From contig JAWKNW010000055.1 of NCBI GenBank assembly GCA_041391505.1, forward strand, positions 1 to 9,686: a stretch of DNA of 9,686 nt, in the 5' to 3' direction. The notes beneath the pieces are model-generated. The model saw nothing but the letters and a program-made list of their open reading frames with translations. It was not told where the DNA came from and ran no database searches. A program made the translations under genes and the position numbers. Positions 6,759 to 9,686 of the stretch are shown here, one piece after another. Positions within the stretch are counted from its first letter, which is position 1; every line of letters begins with the position of its first letter. Origin of the DNA: Rhodothermales bacterium (lineage in GTDB: Bacteria > Bacteroidota > Rhodothermia > Rhodothermales > JAHQVL01).

Positions 6759-7736
6759 ATGCCGCCCCCCGCCAGCCTGCGCGCCGCCACCGTCCAGTTC
6801 GAACATGCTCCGGGCGACAAGCGCTACAACCTCGGCGTCGTAGCCCGTTTTTGCGCCGAAGCCGAAGCCGCCGGCGCCGCCCTCGTCGTCTTTCCCGAGA
6901 TGTGCGTCACCGGCTACTGGCACGTGCATACGCTGGATCGCGACGCCATCGCCGATCTCGCGGAGCCGGTGCCGGACGGGCCGTCGACGCAGGCGCTGCT
7001 CGACCTGGCGCGGCGTCACCGCCTCATCGTCGGCGCCGGCCTGATCGAGCGGGCCGAGGATGGCCGGATGTATAACGCCTACGTCGTTTGCATGCCGGAT
7101 GGCCAGGTGCACACGCACCGCAAACTGCACACGTTCGTCAGTCCCCACCTCAGCAGCGGGGACCGTTACACGGTCTTCGATACCCCGCTCGGCGTGCGGC
7201 TCGGTGTCTTGATCTGCTGGGATAATAATCTCGTCGAAAACGTCCGCATCACGGCGCTGAAGGGCGCCACCGTGCTGCTGGCGCCGCACCAGACCGGCGG
7301 GACGGCCTCGCGAAGCCCGCATGGCATGCGCCGGATCGACCCGGCGCTCTGGCACAACCGGCACGCCGACCCCGCCGCCATCCAGGCCGCCCTGCGGGGC
7401 CCGAACGGGCGCGAATGGCTGATGCGCTGGCTGCCGGCACGGGCGCACGACAACGGCCTCTTCATCCTGTTCAGCAACGGCGTGGGCATCGACGGCGACG
7501 AAGTGCGCACGGGCGGGGCGATGATCATCGACTGCTACGGCCGGATCGTCGACGAGACCTCGGCAGCCGGCGATGCGATGGTCGTCGCCGACCTGGATCT
7601 CGGCCTGACGCCGCTGTCCACCGGCCAGCGCTGGATCCGGGGCCGGCGACCGGAGCTGTATGCCGACCTCGTCACGCCCTCGGGCCGTGAAATGGACCCT
7701 CTGGAGGCGCGGTTCTCTGAAAAACCCGTTGCCTGA
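6759..7736 (+). CDS. Nitrilase-superfamily carbon-nitrogen hydrolase
   Basis: This encodes 325 residues, near the usual 270-340 for the family. The catalytic Glu-Lys-Cys triad is intact: Glu47 in VVFPEMCVTGYW, Lys122 in HTHRKLHTF, and Cys153 in GVLICWDNNLVENVR. The N-terminal strand RAATVQFEHAPGDK (8-21) is typical. Members hydrolyse amides, carbamoyl groups or nitriles to acid and ammonia, usually in the cytoplasm; the substrate here is not apparent. No signal peptide is seen. Asn157 and the long insert at about 175-215 (rich in Arg, Pro and Ala) may help place the subfamily. I chose ATG 6759 because homology-like sequence begins at once. ATG 6723 is in frame and would add 12 residues (MPVRPRIPTLPS) with a Pro/Arg-rich make-up, encoded by a C-rich stretch more like a leader. 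It follows the GSCFA gene by 64 bases and may share its transcript. Confidence 0.88.
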   Translation: MPPPASLRAATVQFEHAPGDKRYNLGVVARFCAEAEAAGAALVVFPEMCVTGYWHVHTLDRDAIADLAEPVPDGPSTQALLDLARRHRLIVGAGLIERAEDGRMYNAYVVCMPDGQVHTHRKLHTFVSPHLSSGDRYTVFDTPLGVRLGVLICWDNNLVENVRITALKGATVLLAPHQTGGTASRSPHGMRRIDPALWHNRHADPAAIQAALRGPNGREWLMRWLPARAHDNGLFILFSNGVGIDGDEVRTGGAMIIDCYGRIVDETSAAGDAMVVADLDLGLTPLSTGQRWIRGRRPELYADLVTPSGREMDPLEARFSEKPVA

Positions 7737-7819
7737 GCGCGGATGTGGGGTCGCTCGCTCCCGTCGGATCGGCCGAAGAAGCAGAATCCCCGATCAAACA
7801 CACGGTTTTTCGGCAAAAC

Positions 7820-7868
7820 ATCCTGCATCCCGTATCCCGTATCCATCATCCTGCATCCCGTATCCATA
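7820..7868 (+). repeat. ATCC-type perfect heptad array (family C)
   Basis: Seven units of exactly seven bases fill 49 bases without a single insertion. With a = ATCCTGC, b = ATCCCGT and c = ATCCAT plus C or A, the order is a-b-b-c-a-b-c, so a 21-base super-unit (a-b-c) is repeated with one extra b. A partial ATCGCC follows at 7870. The array lies in the 182-base gap between the nitrilase-type gene and the sulfatase gene, about 50 bases before the sulfatase start. Every unit begins with ATCC and varies only in the last three bases. Confidence 0.8.
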
Positions 7869-7918
7869 GATCGCCTCCCTATCGCGCGAAACGACACGCA
7901 GTAAGATCAGATAAGCAC

Positions 7919-8602
7919 ATGCAACGGTACACCACGGCCCGATTATTCCGGGCGCTCGCAGGGATGGGCGGTCTGGTTCTGATCCTGATGGGGATGCCCC
8001 GCGAGGCCCCGGCGCAGGGACGTCCGAACATCCTGATCGCGATCAGCGACGATCAGTCGTACCCCCACGCCTCGGCCTACGGAAGCACGATGGTGCGAAC
8101 GCCGGGGTTCGACCGGGTGGCGGCCGCCGGCGTGCTGTTCGACCGGGCCTTCGTGGCCTCGCCCGGGTGCAGCCCGTCCCGCGCGGCGCTGTTGACGGGC
8201 CGGTATCCCTGGGAGCTGCGCGAGGCAGGCACGCACGCCAGTTCGTTCCCGGCCGATCTCGTCGTCTTTCCGGATCTGCTCGAGGCCGCGGGTTATCGGG
8301 TGGGGCTACGGGAAAGGGGTGGGGGCCCGGTGACTGGCCGCCGGCGGGCGCACCCGCAACCCGGCCGGCGACGCCTACAACACGCGACGCCACGAGGCGC
8401 CGGAAGGCATCAGTCCGGTCGATTACACCGCCAATTTTGCGGATTTCCTGGCCTCCCGCGAGGCCGGACAGCCCTTTTATTTCTGGTATGGCGCCCACGA
8501 ACCGCATCGCGTCTACAAGCCGGGCATCGGGCGGGCCCACGGCAAACCGCTGGCGGCCGCCGAGGTCCCGCCCTTTTTGCCGGACGCGCCCGAAGTGCGT
8601 GA
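7919..8602 (+). CDS. Type I sulfatase, N-terminal part (frame broken near 8305)
   Basis: From ATG 7919 the protein begins with a signal peptide (hydrophobic 13-26) and a likely cut after Ala32 in APAQ, so it is exported. GRPNILIAISDDQS (34-47) is the typical sulfatase start, with Asp44 and Asp45 as Ca2+ ligands. GCSPSRAALLTGR (83-95) is the active-site signature C-x-P/S-S-R, where Cys84 would be converted to formylglycine by a sulfatase-maturing enzyme. Such enzymes cleave sulfate esters or N-sulfate from glycans. The true reading is lost after about codon 129 (base 8305): the family continues in the next frame and then in a third, and what this frame encodes from there to its stop at 8600-8602 is not sulfatase-like. 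Restoring two single G bases would join it to the part at 8337-9503 and give 528 residues, a normal length. The frame is also open upstream to 7745 through the heptad array, but the signal peptide marks 7919 as the start. Confidence 0.8.
   Translation: MQRYTTARLFRALAGMGGLVLILMGMPREAPAQGRPNILIAISDDQSYPHASAYGSTMVRTPGFDRVAAAGVLFDRAFVASPGCSPSRAALLTGRYPWELREAGTHASSFPADLVVFPDLLEAAGYRVGLRERGGGPVTGRRRAHPQPGRRRLQHATPRGAGRHQSGRLHRQFCGFPGLPRGRTALLFLVWRPRTASRLQAGHRAGPRQTAGGRRGPALFAGRARSA
8300..8340 (+). other. Two frame breaks inside the second sulfatase signature
   Basis: Sulfatase-like sequence runs in three frames in turn: to about 8304 in the frame of 7919 (AAGYRVG), from 8305 to 8337 in the next (ATGKGWGPGDW), and from about 8337 in the third (AAGGRTRNPAG). 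The simplest account is one G missing from the run at 8302-8305 and one G missing after TG at 8335-8337, 32 bases apart. Both are losses in G runs, in a stretch with several long G runs (GGGG at 8316-8319, GGGGG at 8321-8325). This favours a sequencing error over decay, but a recent pseudogene cannot be excluded. Confidence 0.8.
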
Positions 8603-9503
8603 CGATCTGCTGGACTATGCCTACGAAATCGAGTGGTTCGATGCGCACCTCGTGCAGATGCTGAAGCAGCTCGAGGAAGCCGGCGAGCTCGCGAACACGA
8701 TCGTCATCGTCACCTCCGACAACGGGATGTCCTTCCCGCGGGCCAAGGCCAACGCCTACGAATACGGCATCCACGTGCCGCTCGCGGTCATGTGGCCGGC
8801 GCGCGTCCCCGGGGGGCGACGGGTGGATGACCTCGTGTCGCTCGTCGACATCGCGCCGACGCTGCTCGCGGCGGCCAACGTCCCAGCGCCGGCGATGACC
8901 GGCACGAGCCTGATGCCGCTCCTGCTGCCGGCGGAGACGGGCGGCCCCGAGCCTGGACGGGAGGCCGTTTTTGCGGCGCGGGAGCGGCATTCGTCGTCGC
9001 GCTACAACAGCCTGGGCTACCCCCAGCGCGCGATGCGAACCGGCGACGCGCTCTACATCTGGAATCCCGCTCCGGAGCGCTGGCCCGCCGGCGCGCCGCA
9101 GGCGATCGGCCCCGACGGCGCGCCCGGCCCCCTCCACGGCGCGTATCACGACATCGACGCCGCCCCGACGCTGGACTTCCTCGTGGCGCATCGTGACGAG
9201 CCGGGCGTCGGGCGGTATTTTCACCTGGCGGTCGACCACCGGCCTGCGCGCGAGCTTTGCGCGGTGACCGACGATCCCGGATGCCTCGTCAATCTCGCCG
9301 GCGCTCCCGCGGAGGCGGCGCGCGTCGGCGCGCTGCACGCGCGCCTGCTCGCTTTCCTGCAGTCCACGGGAGATCCGCGCGCGCTGGGGGAGGGCGACGT
9401 GTTCGAGACGTACCGGCGATACAGCCCGCTTCGCACCTTCCCGCCTCCGCAATGGGTGCTGGACGGCCAACCTGCCTTTAAACCCGACTGGATCGTTGAG
9501 TAG
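8337..9503 (+). CDS. Type I sulfatase, C-terminal part (continuation after frame breaks)
   Basis: This is the rest of the sulfatase begun at 7919, in a different frame; it has no start codon of its own at the join. A TTG at 8577 could be miscalled as a start but would drop about 80 sulfatase residues. Family landmarks include FYFWYGAHEPHR (around 8478-8513, with a histidine pair expected near the substrate), VIVTSDNGM with Asp and Asn codons at 8718-8723 as metal ligands, and the PRAKAN lysine codon at 8745-8747. Next comes YEYGIHVPL, then LVSLVDIAPTLLAAANV, the usual end of the catalytic domain. The SDNGM-x-FPRAKAN block is reminiscent of heparan N-sulfatase-like sulfatases, which is only a hint about substrate. 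The last 150 residues form the C-terminal subdomain. Codon use and motifs stay clean to the stop at 9501-9503, with no further breaks, so selection has probably acted on this frame recently. Confidence 0.8.
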   Translation, partial: AAGGRTRNPAGDAYNTRRHEAPEGISPVDYTANFADFLASREAGQPFYFWYGAHEPHRVYKPGIGRAHGKPLAAAEVPPFLPDAPEVRDDLLDYAYEIEWFDAHLVQMLKQLEEAGELANTIVIVTSDNGMSFPRAKANAYEYGIHVPLAVMWPARVPGGRRVDDLVSLVDIAPTLLAAANVPAPAMTGTSLMPLLLPAETGGPEPGREAVFAARERHSSSRYNSLGYPQRAMRTGDALYIWNPAPERWPAGAPQAIGPDGAPGPLHGAYHDIDAAPTLDFLVAHRDEPGVGRYFHLAVDHRPARELCAVTDDPGCLVNLAGAPAEAARVGALHARLLAFLQSTGDPRALGEGDVFETYRRYSPLRTFPPPQWVLDGQPAFKPDWIVE

Positions 9504-9543
9504 CGCGCGACGACCGAAGAAAACGCCATTCCCCGAAAGCGAT

Positions 9544-9686
9544 GTGACCCGCCGCGATTTTCTGGCTACAGGCGGCGGCCTGGCCGCTGCCGCGTTGTTC
9601 AGCGGACCCGGCGGTCTGCCGGCGATCGAGGGCGTCGCTCCGTTGGATGAGGAATGCGTCGACACCGGTGCGGGGTGGCAATACAA
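9544..9686 (+). CDS. Tat-exported protein, N-terminus only (3'-partial)
   Basis: The frame runs off the end of the window. From GTG 9544 it reads VTRRDFLATGGG and then a mild hydrophobic stretch, LAAAALFSG. This is a textbook twin-arginine signal (R-R-D-F-L, Arg3 and Arg4), so the folded protein is probably exported by the Tat pathway. The 23 or so residues after the signal region match nothing I recognise, so no function is given. Oxidoreductases and sugar-acting enzymes often carry this leader in Bacteroidota. An upstream TTG at 9496, overlapping the end of the sulfatase gene, is an alternative start that would add a basic 16-residue leader; no ATG is available in this frame. The GTG lies 40 bases after the sulfatase stop, so cotranscription is likely. 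Confidence 0.65.
   Translation, partial: MTRRDFLATGGGLAAAALFSGPGGLPAIEGVAPLDEECVDTGAGWQY

Noticed and set aside
7767..7795. GATCGG/CCGATC inverted repeat after the nitrilase-type gene.
   Set aside because: The stem is six base pairs with a 17-base loop and no adjacent T tract; too weak to call a terminator or operator.
7820..7868. Reading the heptad array as a CRISPR array or as coding repeats in an extended sulfatase N-terminus.
   Set aside because: Units are 7 bases with no spacers, so it is not CRISPR. The open frame through it precedes a clear signal peptide at 7919, which marks the real protein start.
8043..9686. A long open frame on the - strand antisense to the sulfatase.
   Set aside because: It has no recognisable motifs and is Arg-rich, while the + strand carries clear sulfatase signatures across the same bases.

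Overview
The window is GC-rich bacterial DNA. None of the starts I could place has a convincing Shine-Dalgarno sequence. Together with a GSCFA-family protein and a DUF5054-type protein, this points to the Bacteroidota/Rhodothermota side of the tree, possibly a Rhodothermales-like marine bacterium. That placement is an inference from style and gene families, not a marker-gene result.

Layout: (1) 1-783, + strand: exported NodB-type polysaccharide deacetylase, 5' end outside the window. (2) 950-1483, +: unrecognised four-helix membrane protein. (3) 1631-3403, -: sodium:solute symporter, convergent with gene 2. (4) 3581-5545, +: DUF5054 / GH38-like enzyme, divergent from the symporter. (5) 5732-6694, +: GSCFA (SGNH-like) protein. 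(6) 6759-7736, +: nitrilase-superfamily amidohydrolase. (7) 7919-9503, +: exported type I sulfatase whose reading frame is broken twice near 8305 and 8337. (8) 9544 to the end, +: start of a Tat-exported protein. No intergenic gap exceeds 190 bases. I saw no tRNA, rRNA, CRISPR array, transposase or integrase.

How the genes may work together: a deacetylase, a GH38-like enzyme, an SGNH-like esterase candidate, an amidase-type hydrolase, a sulfatase and a Na+-driven importer would suit breakdown and uptake of a decorated (sulfated, acylated or amidated) glycan. No SusC/SusD pair is visible, and the substrate cannot be read from the sequence.

The most unusual structure is between the genes. Four intergenic arrays are built of tandem 7-base units with occasional 8-base units, in three unrelated sequence families: ATTT-type at 1484-1527 and, inverted, at 1604-1637; ACTTCCC-type at 3530-3580; ATCCCGT-type at 7820-7868, with a degraded ATCC-type stretch at 3482-3509. 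Three of them sit exactly on gene boundaries: right after one stop codon, over another stop codon, and directly against a start codon. They resemble in design the short tandemly repeated heptamers of cyanobacteria.
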